From positions 1 through 36,523 of the forward strand of contig CALPPS020000014.1 in the NCBI GenBank assembly GCA_943325515.2: a DNA stretch of 36,523 bases. Direction: 5' to 3'. The position numbers and the translations under genes were made by a program. Each line of letters starts with the position of its first letter. The stretch's first letter is position 1. Of the stretch, positions 22,076 to 31,074 are shown in pieces. Under the pieces are notes generated by a model that was given only the letters and a program-made list of their open reading frames with translations, did not search any database and was not told the DNA's origin. This stretch comes from Flavobacterium psychrophilum (GTDB lineage Bacteria; Bacteroidota; Bacteroidia; Flavobacteriales; Flavobacteriaceae).

Positions 22076-24889
22076 TTAGAACCATTTTCGGGTAAAAAGA
22101 TTAATTAATGTTTCAGGTTGAAAAGTAATGATAAAGCGAATTTTTTCGCCATAATTTTCATCGCTAATTTCCCATCCGTTGCTGGAATATACTGGAAAAT
22201 AGAGTTCAAAATAATCAGTCACTAAGTTTAATCGAATACCACTATCAAAAACAAATTTAGGAGCGATGTCTCTATTCTTAATTATTCCAATATCACCAAA
22301 AGCTTCTACCCAATTCCAAATGCCAAAGCTAGCATTAGCAGTTGTCATCCATCGGTTTGCAGTGCGCGTTGTTAATTTTGATTTAAAAAAACCATCCATA
22401 ATAATAGATTGTTGACTAAATATTCCTTTGGTCTCCGAACGGCCAATATATTCACTTTCAAACAAATAATCGGATGGACGATCTAAGCCAAAATCGAAAT
22501 AATTAGAATTGGTATTGTTGTGCAAAAAAGTTCCAGCAAAAAGGCGAAGGTTGAGTTGGCGATTATCATCAAACAGTTTTCGGTATTGTATTTCAGCGGC
22601 TAGTTTTCCAAAACTTTTTGCATATTGAACATCGCCCAAAAAAAGAAAATGATTAGTTACTTCGGTTTTAATATTAAAATATTTAGCATTGAAAACCTCA
22701 TAATTTTCAGTCTCTCCAGGGACTGCAAAAGCTGATTTTTCTCTATTGACTAATACTTCTTTTATGATAATGGTTTCCTTTCTATTATCTCTATAATCAT
22801 CGGGTCTAAAATTCATAAATACCGTAGGAGCAAGTTTGGTATAATAGGCATCGGGTGCGTAATGCAAGTAATGACCGCTTATCATATAACGAATGTTATA
22901 AAGGTTGCTATCTCTGTTAAATTGATTAATATACACATAACCTTTTCCTGAGAAATTTTTAGTTTTAGTGGATATTGTTGGGTATAAATCAAAAATAAAA
23001 GGTTTGTCCAAGATAGTTTTATTATGAAAACGCATACCAGGTAATAAACCATCGTATAAATTGTATTCTAATATTGGAACATATAAAATTTGGTTGTAAT
23101 ATGGGTTTTCTAAATCTTTCATAAAATTGAATTTTATGGGACGATTGAATAGTCGAAATCCATTTAACGAACGCCAATTGTTTCTTAAATTGAATTCGGG
23201 TACTTCATTTTTAAAATTAATAACAATTTTATCAGCATCTTTTCTCGGTAGAGTATAAATACTGTCTTTGGTAAAATTACCTATCCATTTTTTGAATACT
23301 ACATTCTTGTCTTTGATTCCATAAACAGGAATGGGAACATTGGTTTGAGTTTTATTTTTAAGCGAAAAAGAGATGCTGTCTTTGGTTTTTGATACTTCTT
23401 TAAATTTATAATCAAAAACATCACGAGAGTTAATGATTTTATCAAAAAACCAATTGATTTTTTTTGGCGAATTGGTAGTCAGAATAGATTCAAAATCCTT
23501 CCCGTTGGTTTGTTGGATTTTATTCAAATTAATGAATTGCACTAAGCTATTTTGGACTATATTATTTTCTAGATAACTATCTAAATATTTAAAACTTAAA
23601 CCGGCTTTATATTTTGAAGCAATTTTTTCGTTGAAACGAATTAATGTGTTTTTCGGATTGCTAAGTGGTTGGTCTAGATTTTTCCGCGCCATTAGCATAT
23701 AAAAATAGCTGTATTGTCCATTGAAATCTAGGCTTACAAGATTGTATGCTTTTACCAATTTATATTTGGCAACATTTCCCATCATTTTGACATCAGGGTG
23801 AAATGCATCAATATATTTCATCATAATATATACCTGAATTCCATCATATATCCAACTGTCTTTTCTTGGGTCAAGTTGAAGTGAGCTATGCAGATAATTG
23901 TTTAAGTAGGTTTTCAAAAACTTGATTTCATATAGAAATGCATCAGGAAAAGGACTGATGAAGTTAGGTAATTGATTCAAACCATAAAAAGGATTACGAT
24001 TGTAATCAGCTTGTGTTACTGTAATTTTTTCGTGAGGATATTTGCCCAAATTTTCAGTTACAAAATTGATGATATTGTCAATAAGAATAGCTCTTTCAAT
24101 ATCGTTTAATCTGTTATCTCTCAGGTTAGAAATCACTTCTAATTCATTGTTTTTATAGATTTCAAATTCTCTGCTATTATCAATTAATATATTGAAAACA
24201 ACACGATTTTTGCCTGATAAATGGTAATTAATTTTATTGTCAAGACTTTCTTTTTTAGTTTCATTTAAGTCAGAGCTTAAGTCAAGAGTTTCCGGTATTT
24301 TAAATTCAATATCATAATCAGAAAGTGCATTGGCGCAATCATCGAGATTTAAATTATCATATTTCACAAAATCATGATTTTCATATCGTGCTGGTGTGAG
24401 AAAACAATTTTTAAGGTTCATTTTCCCCTTATCGCCATATCCATAATTAGTGTATTTATCACTTGGAATTTTGACAGTATAGCTTAAAGAAAGTGTTATT
24501 TTTTGATTGGGCAACAACTTCTCTTTCAGTTTAATCTGAATTACATCGGGAGATTTTTCATTTCTTTCCCATGTGAGTAATGATTTATTTTGGTTAAGTA
24601 TTTTGATATCGCTTGTTCTTCCTCTTTCTTTTTCTTTAGCTAAATGAAAACCGCGTTCAAATTCATCTGAAAAACGTTTCGCCATGGGTGTATTCTTGCT
24701 AGAATAGGCATTAATCCAATCATTAAGGACAATATTATTTAACGTATCATTGGTAGTATTATTAAAAGTAAGTTCTTGTAAAACCGTTATAACTTTAGTT
24801 GCATCATTCACTTCTACAACTAATTTGGAATGGTGTTGTGCTGAAGCTAAAAAGCTAAAAAGAAATAGTATGAAGCTAAGTTTTTTCAA
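22076..24889 (-). CDS. outer-membrane protein with degenerate M1-aminopeptidase domain and C-terminal beta-barrel
   Basis: A 937-residue exported protein (signal peptide MKKLSFILFLFSFLASAQ). The first about 540 residues follow the M1 gluzincin layout, but at the catalytic helix the HExxH position reads NNYLH (330-334), the glutamate ligand of WLNEG is D349 in WIYDG, and the GxMEN exopeptidase loop reads YGLNQL. It should not be a zinc peptidase. From about 575 the sequence alternates like an outer-membrane barrel (ILYVPILEYNLYDGLLPGMRFHN onward) and ends RKWF with a terminal aromatic. The start is a TTG inside TTGA, overlapping the stop of the SGNH gene; no in-frame ATG lies near the signal peptide. 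Third gene of the MBOAT-SGNH unit. Role unknown, perhaps surface display or binding. Confidence 0.8.
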   Translation of the reverse strand: MKKLSFILFLFSFLASAQHHSKLVVEVNDATKVITVLQELTFNNTTNDTLNNIVLNDWINAYSSKNTPMAKRFSDEFERGFHLAKEKERGRTSDIKILNQNKSLLTWERNEKSPDVIQIKLKEKLLPNQKITLSLSYTVKIPSDKYTNYGYGDKGKMNLKNCFLTPARYENHDFVKYDNLNLDDCANALSDYDIEFKIPETLDLSSDLNETKKESLDNKINYHLSGKNRVVFNILIDNSREFEIYKNNELEVISNLRDNRLNDIERAILIDNIINFVTENLGKYPHEKITVTQADYNRNPFYGLNQLPNFISPFPDAFLYEIKFLKTYLNNYLHSSLQLDPRKDSWIYDGIQVYIMMKYIDAFHPDVKMMGNVAKYKLVKAYNLVSLDFNGQYSYFYMLMARKNLDQPLSNPKNTLIRFNEKIASKYKAGLSFKYLDSYLENNIVQNSLVQFINLNKIQQTNGKDFESILTTNSPKKINWFFDKIINSRDVFDYKFKEVSKTKDSISFSLKNKTQTNVPIPVYGIKDKNVVFKKWIGNFTKDSIYTLPRKDADKIVINFKNEVPEFNLRNNWRSLNGFRLFNRPIKFNFMKDLENPYYNQILYVPILEYNLYDGLLPGMRFHNKTILDKPFIFDLYPTISTKTKNFSGKGYVYINQFNRDSNLYNIRYMISGHYLHYAPDAYYTKLAPTVFMNFRPDDYRDNRKETIIIKEVLVNREKSAFAVPGETENYEVFNAKYFNIKTEVTNHFLFLGDVQYAKSFGKLAAEIQYRKLFDDNRQLNLRLFAGTFLHNNTNSNYFDFGLDRPSDYLFESEYIGRSETKGIFSQQSIIMDGFFKSKLTTRTANRWMTTANASFGIWNWVEAFGDIGIIKNRDIAPKFVFDSGIRLNLVTDYFELYFPVYSSNGWEISDENYGEKIRFIITFQPETLINLFTRKWF

Positions 24890-25776
24890 GGGTTTTGTTT
24901 GGGTTTAAAAAAGGCATTAAAAATAATTTTGGTAAATGCTATCGCGCCTTTTTCGTTCATATGACCACAAGTGGCAAAATAGTTATCGTCAGTTACAGCA
25001 TTTTCAAAGTTATAGATTTCAGGGTAAACGGAACGAATATGATTGAAATAATCTCTGTTTATAGTACTCATGCACATAGGTGTAGTAATCGCAATTAAAT
25101 TGATGTTGTTTTTTTTACAAATGGTTTTGATTTGTTCATAGCCAATATTTTTCTTAGGATAATATTTTGATAAATCGGCTGCAATCATAGGACGTTGGTC
25201 TTTAGTTAACGCATGAAAACCATCATTTTCTAAATTATTAGTTTTCTTGTGAACCAGTGAAAAATACATTTCTCTAAAACCAATTTTAGTATCATAATGC
25301 ATATAGCGATAAAACGGGATGTAAAGTAACTGATTATATTCTGGAATATTTTTATAATAATTTCTAATGGTTTCTGATTGGTGCAAATAGGGCATAAATA
25401 AGGAACGAATAGCTTCAGAATGGTCATTGGTATTGATATTCAAATCTATCTGAAGTATCAAATTTTTTATTTTATAATTGCGCTCCACCATCAATTGAAG
25501 CATCAACGCTGATTCCTCTAATCGGGAACGAGTCATTCCAAAGTTGAAAGTCTCATAGCCATTATCATTGAAAATTTTAGGCACCAAATGATTATTAACT
25601 CTTGATGAACCTAAAAAAACAACATCAAAGTTTTTGTTTTTGGTATTGTATAGATAATCTATTTTAGTTCTCGAATTGGATTGTAGGTAAATAGCAGTAT
25701 AAAAAACATCGAGCAAAACCATAACGAGTAGGAGTAATGCTGAAATTTTTAAAGTAAATAATAAAAACTGTTTCAT
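24886..25776 (-). CDS. SGNH-hydrolase-like membrane-anchored protein (DltD/AlgX-type partner of MBOAT)
   Basis: A 296-residue protein with an N-terminal transmembrane helix (about 7-28), so the rest faces the periplasm. FLGSSRV (54-60) is the SGNH block I with S58 as likely nucleophile, and CGHMNEKG near the C-terminus is block V with its histidine. The aspartate normally three residues before that histidine is a threonine, so the catalytic triad is incomplete or altered. Such proteins accompany MBOAT acyltransferases in D-alanylation and alginate or cellulose acetylation, handing acyl groups to polymers. The start is taken as ATG 25776 rather than a TTG at 25788. Its TGA stop overlaps the TTG start of the next gene. 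Confidence 0.75.
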   Translation of the reverse strand: MKQFLLFTLKISALLLLVMVLLDVFYTAIYLQSNSRTKIDYLYNTKNKNFDVVFLGSSRVNNHLVPKIFNDNGYETFNFGMTRSRLEESALMLQLMVERNYKIKNLILQIDLNINTNDHSEAIRSLFMPYLHQSETIRNYYKNIPEYNQLLYIPFYRYMHYDTKIGFREMYFSLVHKKTNNLENDGFHALTKDQRPMIAADLSKYYPKKNIGYEQIKTICKKNNINLIAITTPMCMSTINRDYFNHIRSVYPEIYNFENAVTDDNYFATCGHMNEKGAIAFTKIIFNAFFKPKQNP

Positions 25777-25870
25777 ATGTGCAAACAATATTTTTTAGCG
25801 GTCACATATGTAATCGCATTTTTATTAAATGGTGTTTGTATAAGCAAACTTTTTGTATTTGGCGATTTCA

Positions 25871-27304
25871 TTAAAATTGAAAATAAATAAATTCTTTATA
25901 ATCTGAAAAAACGCCTAAAGCTAAAATAGCTGCTAAACACAAGCCTAATTTTAGCCAACTGTATTTCCCTGAAATAGGTTCAATTTTTCCTCGATTGTTC
26001 CATTCAACTAAAATAAAAATGATGACTAGTGCCAGAATTTCATAGTTATATCTTTCGATACTAAAATATTGTTCGGTAAAAATCCGATTTTCAAAGAGTC
26101 GTTTGATGTATTGAAAAGCATCTGAAATGCTTCTGGCTCTAAAAAAAATCCAAGCAAAACAAGTGATACTAAAAGTAATTAATATATTGAAAAGGGTTCG
26201 TATTGATTCTAAATTAAAACCTAAGCTAAAATCATCAATATTTTTTCTGTTTTTTTTTAACAGTAATAGCGGAATGAAATATAGGGCATTAATAAATCCC
26301 CATGCAATAAAAGTCCAACTCGCACCATGCCAAAAGCCGCTAACTAAGAAAATGATAAAAGTATTTCTGACCTTCAGCCATTTTGAACCTTTGCTTCCAC
26401 CGAGCGGAATGTATAAATAATCTTTAAACCATGTGGTTAAAGATATGTGCCATTTGCGCCAAAATTCTGCAATATCGCGAGAAAAATAGGGATAATTAAA
26501 GTTTTTCAACAAATCGATACCAAAGAGTTTTGAAGTTCCCAAGGCAATGTCCGAGTAACCCGAAAAGTCACCATATATTTGAAAAGCAAAATAAATAGCG
26601 CCTAAAATCAATGACAGGGAATTCATGGAATTATAATGATCAAAAATTGCATTGGCATAATTAGCACATGTATCAGCAATTACCACTTTTTTGACCAATC
26701 CCCAAATGATTTGATAAATTCCTTCTTTGGCTTTTTCAACATTGAATTCTCGGTTTACTTTTAATTGCGGTAAAAGATGTGTGGCTCTTTCAATTGGACC
26801 AGCTACCAGCAAAGGAAAATAGCTTACAAATAAGGAATAATCTACAAAGTTTTTCTCTGATTTTATTCGCTTGAAATAAATATCAATGATGTATGACAAT
26901 CCATGAAAAGTATAAAAAGAAATCCCAACAGGAAGTATTACTTTCAATAATAACGGACTGGAATTAAAACCAACCGATTGTAATAATTCTGAAAATGAAG
27001 TCGCAAAAAAGTTATAGTATTTAAAAACTCCAAGAAACCCAATATTGATGGAAACACAAAACCAAAGCCAAAATTTTCTTGACAATGGAGTTGTACTATT
27101 TTCAATTTGAATGGCAGAAAAATAATCTAGTAAGGTCGAGAAAATTAATAAAAACAAGAAACGCCAATCCCAGCAGGAATAGAAGTAATAGCTAGCAAGA
27201 ATTAATATATAGTTTTGATAATTTTTGGATTTATTAGCAATAAACCAGTATAGTAAAAAAACTATTGGAAGAAAAATGGCGAAATGAAAGGAATTAAAAA
27301 ACAT
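25871..27304 (-). CDS. MBOAT-family O-acyltransferase (AlgI/DltB-like)
   Basis: A 477-residue polytopic inner-membrane enzyme that moves acyl groups, usually acetyl, across the membrane for O-acylation of an extracytoplasmic glycan. Typical blocks are seen: LPVGISFYTFHGLSYIID (124-141), VAGPIERATHLLPQL (167-181), QIYGDFSGYSDIALG (242-256), EFWRKWHISLTTWFKDYLYIPLGGS (280-304) and the invariant histidine H326 in SGFWHGASW. About ten or more membrane segments. Start: ATG 27304. It leads a unit with the SGNH-like gene (94-base gap) and the large outer-membrane protein. No alginate, cellulose or teichoic acid genes are nearby, so the acceptor is unknown. Confidence 0.93.
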   Translation of the reverse strand: MFFNSFHFAIFLPIVFLLYWFIANKSKNYQNYILILASYYFYSCWDWRFLFLLIFSTLLDYFSAIQIENSTTPLSRKFWLWFCVSINIGFLGVFKYYNFFATSFSELLQSVGFNSSPLLLKVILPVGISFYTFHGLSYIIDIYFKRIKSEKNFVDYSLFVSYFPLLVAGPIERATHLLPQLKVNREFNVEKAKEGIYQIIWGLVKKVVIADTCANYANAIFDHYNSMNSLSLILGAIYFAFQIYGDFSGYSDIALGTSKLFGIDLLKNFNYPYFSRDIAEFWRKWHISLTTWFKDYLYIPLGGSKGSKWLKVRNTFIIFLVSGFWHGASWTFIAWGFINALYFIPLLLLKKNRKNIDDFSLGFNLESIRTLFNILITFSITCFAWIFFRARSISDAFQYIKRLFENRIFTEQYFSIERYNYEILALVIIFILVEWNNRGKIEPISGKYSWLKLGLCLAAILALGVFSDYKEFIYFQF

Positions 27305-27323
27305 AAAAAATCAATTGCAATTT

Positions 27324-27394
27324 CAATATCAAAAACAACTTCAATCAAAAAGAATTACATTGATTTTTGTCATTGATTTTGATTTTTGATATTG
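27324..27394. repeat. inverted repeat and 13-bp tandem between the MBOAT and LOG genes
   Basis: CAATATCAAAAA (27324-27335) is repeated inverted as TTTTTGATATTG (27383-27394). Within the right side CATTGATTTTTGT and CATTGATTTTGAT stand in tandem (27358-27370, 27371-27383). It occupies almost the whole spacer 27305-27395 and could end LOG transcription by hairpin formation. Confidence 0.55.
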
Positions 27395-27395
27395 T

Positions 27396-28121
27396 TTAAA
27401 AGTTCGGACTGAGGTTATATTTTTTATAAAAATTATCCAAAGCTTCCACGACTTCATCCTCAGTATCTACAATTTTAATTAAGTTCATGTCTTCAGGATT
27501 AGCATTGTGTTCTTCACCAATCATCACTGTTTTTATCCAGTCAATCAATCCTTTCCAATATTCTGAACCCACAAGAATAATTGGGAATTTTCCAATTTTT
27601 TTGGTTTGGATTAATGTTATAGCTTCAAACAATTCGTCTAAAGTTCCAAAACCACCGGGCATCACTACAAATCCTTGAGAGTATTTGACAAACATTACTT
27701 TGCGCACAAAGAAATAGTCAAAATTTAGATTTTTATCTTTATCGATATAAGGATTGTAATGCTGTTCAAATGGCAATTCAATATTTAGTCCCACTGAAGT
27801 TCCTTCGCCATTGTGAGCACCTTTGTTTCCAGCTTCCATAATTCCTGGTCCACCACCTGTGATAATACCATAACCAGCTTTACTAATTTTATAAGCAATT
27901 TTTTCAGCCAATAAATAATATTTGTTATCGGGTTTTGTTCTTGCTGATCCAAAAATAGAGACACAAGGACCTATTCTTGCCATAGTTTCATAGCCATTAA
28001 CAAACTCAGACATAATTTTAAAAATTGCCCAAGAGTCGTTAGTTCTTATTTCATTCCAAGTTCTTTGTTTTAATTTTTCTTGGATTTTATCATCTTCATT
28101 TAAGTAATCTTCTTTCATCAT
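27396..28121 (-). CDS. LOG-family (TIGR00730) nucleotide phosphoribohydrolase
   Basis: A 241-residue Rossmann-fold protein of the LYSINE DECARBOXYLASE-like/LOG family, now known to hydrolyse nucleoside 5'-monophosphates such as AMP or cytokinin nucleotides to base plus ribose phosphate. The nucleotide-binding GGGPGIMEA (89-97) and catalytic PGGFGTLDE (155-163) motifs are both present, including the Arg and Glu pattern around VRKVMF. Older annotation as lysine decarboxylase is not supported. It lies 41 bases after uvrA on the same strand and may be co-transcribed. Start: ATG 28121 (a second ATG follows at once). Confidence 0.92.
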   Translation of the reverse strand: MMKEDYLNEDDKIQEKLKQRTWNEIRTNDSWAIFKIMSEFVNGYETMARIGPCVSIFGSARTKPDNKYYLLAEKIAYKISKAGYGIITGGGPGIMEAGNKGAHNGEGTSVGLNIELPFEQHYNPYIDKDKNLNFDYFFVRKVMFVKYSQGFVVMPGGFGTLDELFEAITLIQTKKIGKFPIILVGSEYWKGLIDWIKTVMIGEEHNANPEDMNLIKIVDTEDEVVEALDNFYKKYNLSPNF

Positions 28122-28162
28122 TATTTAAATAATTTATTTTTTTTTAAATTTAAGCAAACATG

Positions 28163-30994
28163 CTAAAGTAATTCTTTTTTCAAAAACTGTGCAGTGTAGC
28201 TTTTTTTATTTTTGACAAGTTCTTCAGGTGTTCCTTTGGCCACTATTTCACCACCGCCTTTTCCTCCTTCGGGACCAATATCAATTATGTAATCGGCCAA
28301 TTTAATGACATCCATATTATGTTCAATAATTAAAATGGTGTTGCCTTTATCTACTAATTTATTAATCACCTCCATCAACACTCTAATATCTTCAAAATGC
28401 AAACCAGTTGTGGGTTCATCCATAATGTAGAAAGTATTTCCAGTGTCTTTTTTAGACAATTCGGTTGCCAATTTGATTCGCTGGGCTTCGCCACCAGAAA
28501 GTGTAGTACTTTGTTGACCCAAAGTAATATATCCTAATCCTACATCTTGAATGGTTTTTACTTTTCGATATATTTTGGGTATGTTTTCAAAAAAAGGAAC
28601 TGCTTCATCTACTGTCATATTCAACACATCCGAAATGGATTTTCCTTTATATCTGATTTCCAAAGTTTCTCTGTTAAAACGCTTGCCCTGACAGGTTTCA
28701 CATTCCACATACACATCAGGTAAGAAACTCATTTCAATAGTTCGCACACCAGAACCTTCACAAGTTTCACATCTTCCGCCTGAAACATTGAAACTAAATC
28801 TTCCTGCTTTATAGCCTCGTATCATAGCTTCAGGTAATTGTGTGTACAAACTTCTAATTTCCGAAAATACATCCGTATAAGTTGCTGGATTGCTTCGTGG
28901 TGTCCTACCAATTGGGCTTTGGTCAATATCGATTACTTTATCAATGTTTTCTAATCCTTCAATTTTCTTGTAAGCCTGCGGTTTTTTTACGCCATTGAAA
29001 TAATATTCGTTTAAAATAGGGTAAAGGGTTTCATTAATCAACGTTGATTTTCCACTTCCGGAAACTCCAGTCACGCAAATTAGTTTTCCCAATGGCAATT
29101 CGATGGAAACATTTTTAAGATTATTTCCTGTTGCGCCAGTTAGCTTTAAAAATTTACCATTGCCTGTACGACGTTTTTCTGGCACTTCAATTTTCATTTC
29201 ACCATTCAAGTACATGGCAGTCATAGTATGTTCTCTGAGCAACTCGGTTGGTGTTCCTTTGCTAATGATTTCACCACCAAATTTTCCCGCTTTTGGACCA
29301 ATGTCTATCACGTAATCAGCGCGTTCAATCATATCTTTGTCATGCTCTACCACTAAGACAGAATTGCCAATATCACGTAATTGTTCTAAGGAATGAATTA
29401 GTTTTTCATTATCTCTTTGATGTAAACCAATACTCGGCTCATCCAAAATATATAACACACCAACCAATTGTGAACCAATTTGTGTTGCCAATCGAATACG
29501 TTGTGCTTCTCCACCCGAAAGCGATTTTGAACTACGGTTTATCGACAAATAATTCAAGCCAACATTGACCAAAAAGCGCAATCTATCTTTGATTTCTTTG
29601 ACAACTTCTGTAGCAATGATTTTTTGTTTATCAGAAAGTTTTTTGTCTAAATCCTCAAACCAGAGTGATAAATCTGAAATATCCATTGTTGATAAATCAA
29701 AAATATTTTTTTCATTGATACGGAAATATAATGCTTCTTTTTTTAATCGTGAACCACAACATTCTGGACATTCAATTTCGTCCATGAATTCTTTTGCCCA
29801 ACGTTTTATAGAAGTAGAATTACTTTCTTCAAATTGATTTTTGATAAAATGGGAAATACCTTCAAATTCTATTTTGTATTCTTTAGTAATGCCTAAAGTT
29901 TTTGACTCTACTACAAATTTTTCTTTACCTCCATGTAAAATAATTTGCATGGCTTCTTCAGAAATGGTTCCGATGGCATCTGTGATTTTAAATCCAAATT
30001 TTTCACCTATGATTTCCAATTGTTTGAAAATCCATGAACTTTTATATTCACCAAGCGGAGCAAAGCCACCATTTTTAATAGACAATTTTGGATTTGGTAT
30101 AATCTTTTTCAGATTGATTTCATGGATGGCACCTAAGCCCTTACAGTCTCCACATGCGCCTTTTGGAGAGTTGAAAGAGAATAAATTTGGTTCAGGATTT
30201 TGATAGGATATACCCGAAGTAGGACACATCAAATTTCTACTAAAGTAACGGGCTTGATTAGTGTCTTGATCCAAAATCATAAGAACATTTTCACCATGAT
30301 ACATGGCAGTTTTGATACTTTCTGAAAGACGTTTTTGATTTTCTTCGTTGTCTTCAATTACCATTCTGTCAACCACAATTTCGATATCATGGGTTTTATA
30401 ACGATCGAGTTTCATTCCTGGCAATAAGTCTTGTACTTCAGCATTCACTCTAACTTTTAGGAAACCTTGCTTGGTGATTTGTTGGAATAATTCGGCATAA
30501 TGTCCTTTTCTGGCTCGAATGATTGGAGCTAAAATGTTGATTCGTTTTCCTTTAAAATCTTGAATAATTAACTCTTTGATTTGCTCATCTGAATAGGAAA
30601 CCATTTTTTCACCAGTAACATAACTATAGGCTTCACCAGCGCGTGCAAAAAGCAGTCTTAGAAAATCATAAATCTCGGTAATGGTTCCCACAGTGGAACG
30701 AGGACTTTTGCTGGTGGTTTTTTGCTCAATGGCAATAACTGGAGAAAGCCCATCAATTTTATCCACATCAGGACGTTCTAACCCACCAAGAAATTGTCGA
30801 GCATAGGCGGAAAAGGTTTCAATGTATCTTCGTTGTCCTTCAGCATAGATAGTGTCAAAAGCCAAAGACGATTTTCCTGACCCCGAAAGACCAGTAATAA
30901 CTACTAATTTTTCTCGAGGAATAGAAATGTCTATATTTTTTAAATTGTGAACTCGAGCACCGAGAACTTCAATAGTATTTTCTGAATCAAGCAT
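28163..30994 (-). CDS. uvrA: excinuclease ABC subunit UvrA
   Basis: Damage-scanning ATPase of nucleotide excision repair that loads UvrB. 943 residues from the ATG at 30994 ([20 protein letters not shown]), preferred over a TTG seven codons upstream. It has two ABC modules: Walker [10 protein letters not shown] near 38 and GVSGSGKST in the second half, with two LSGGEAQRI signatures and [11 protein letters not shown] / [11 protein letters not shown]alker B loops. The C-terminal zinc finger is complete (CETCEGSG, then CETCQGKRF). In the first zinc module, CPTSGISY has one cysteine fewer than the usual CPxCG, while the second half is CGDCKGLG. A -7 box lies 19 bases upstream. Confidence 0.98.
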   Translation of the reverse strand: MLDSENTIEVLGARVHNLKNIDISIPREKLVVITGLSGSGKSSLAFDTIYAEGQRRYIETFSAYARQFLGGLERPDVDKIDGLSPVIAIEQKTTSKSPRSTVGTITEIYDFLRLLFARAGEAYSYVTGEKMVSYSDEQIKELIIQDFKGKRINILAPIIRARKGHYAELFQQITKQGFLKVRVNAEVQDLLPGMKLDRYKTHDIEIVVDRMVIEDNEENQKRLSESIKTAMYHGENVLMILDQDTNQARYFSRNLMCPTSGISYQNPEPNLFSFNSPKGACGDCKGLGAIHEINLKKIIPNPKLSIKNGGFAPLGEYKSSWIFKQLEIIGEKFGFKITDAIGTISEEAMQIILHGGKEKFVVESKTLGITKEYKIEFEGISHFIKNQFEESNSTSIKRWAKEFMDEIECPECCGSRLKKEALYFRINEKNIFDLSTMDISDLSLWFEDLDKKLSDKQKIIATEVVKEIKDRLRFLVNVGLNYLSINRSSKSLSGGEAQRIRLATQIGSQLVGVLYILDEPSIGLHQRDNEKLIHSLEQLRDIGNSVLVVEHDKDMIERADYVIDIGPKAGKFGGEIISKGTPTELLREHTMTAMYLNGEMKIEVPEKRRTGNGKFLKLTGATGNNLKNVSIELPLGKLICVTGVSGSGKSTLINETLYPILNEYYFNGVKKPQAYKKIEGLENIDKVIDIDQSPIGRTPRSNPATYTDVFSEIRSLYTQLPEAMIRGYKAGRFSFNVSGGRCETCEGSGVRTIEMSFLPDVYVECETCQGKRFNRETLEIRYKGKSISDVLNMTVDEAVPFFENIPKIYRKVKTIQDVGLGYITLGQQSTTLSGGEAQRIKLATELSKKDTGNTFYIMDEPTTGLHFEDIRVLMEVINKLVDKGNTILIIEHNMDVIKLADYIIDIGPEGGKGGGEIVAKGTPEELVKNKKSYTAQFLKKELL

Positions 30995-31012
30995 AGTATT
31001 TTTAGCGAAACG

Positions 31013-31020
31013 CAAAGGTA
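31013..31020 (-). promoter_or_regulatory. -7 box candidate for uvrA
   Basis: The minus strand reads TACCTTTG, a perfect TAnnTTTG, 19 bases before the chosen ATG at 30994. It overlaps the upstream TTG alternative, which further supports the shorter start. Confidence 0.5.
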
Positions 31021-31074
31021 GTGTTTTGACAACAATTTTTGATAATTCAGTTTAGAAGTAATTGTTAAAAAACA

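Noticed and set aside
27396..28121. Lysine decarboxylase
   Set aside because: PGGFGTLDE and GGGPGIMEA identify the LOG phosphoribohydrolase family; the old name is a misannotation.
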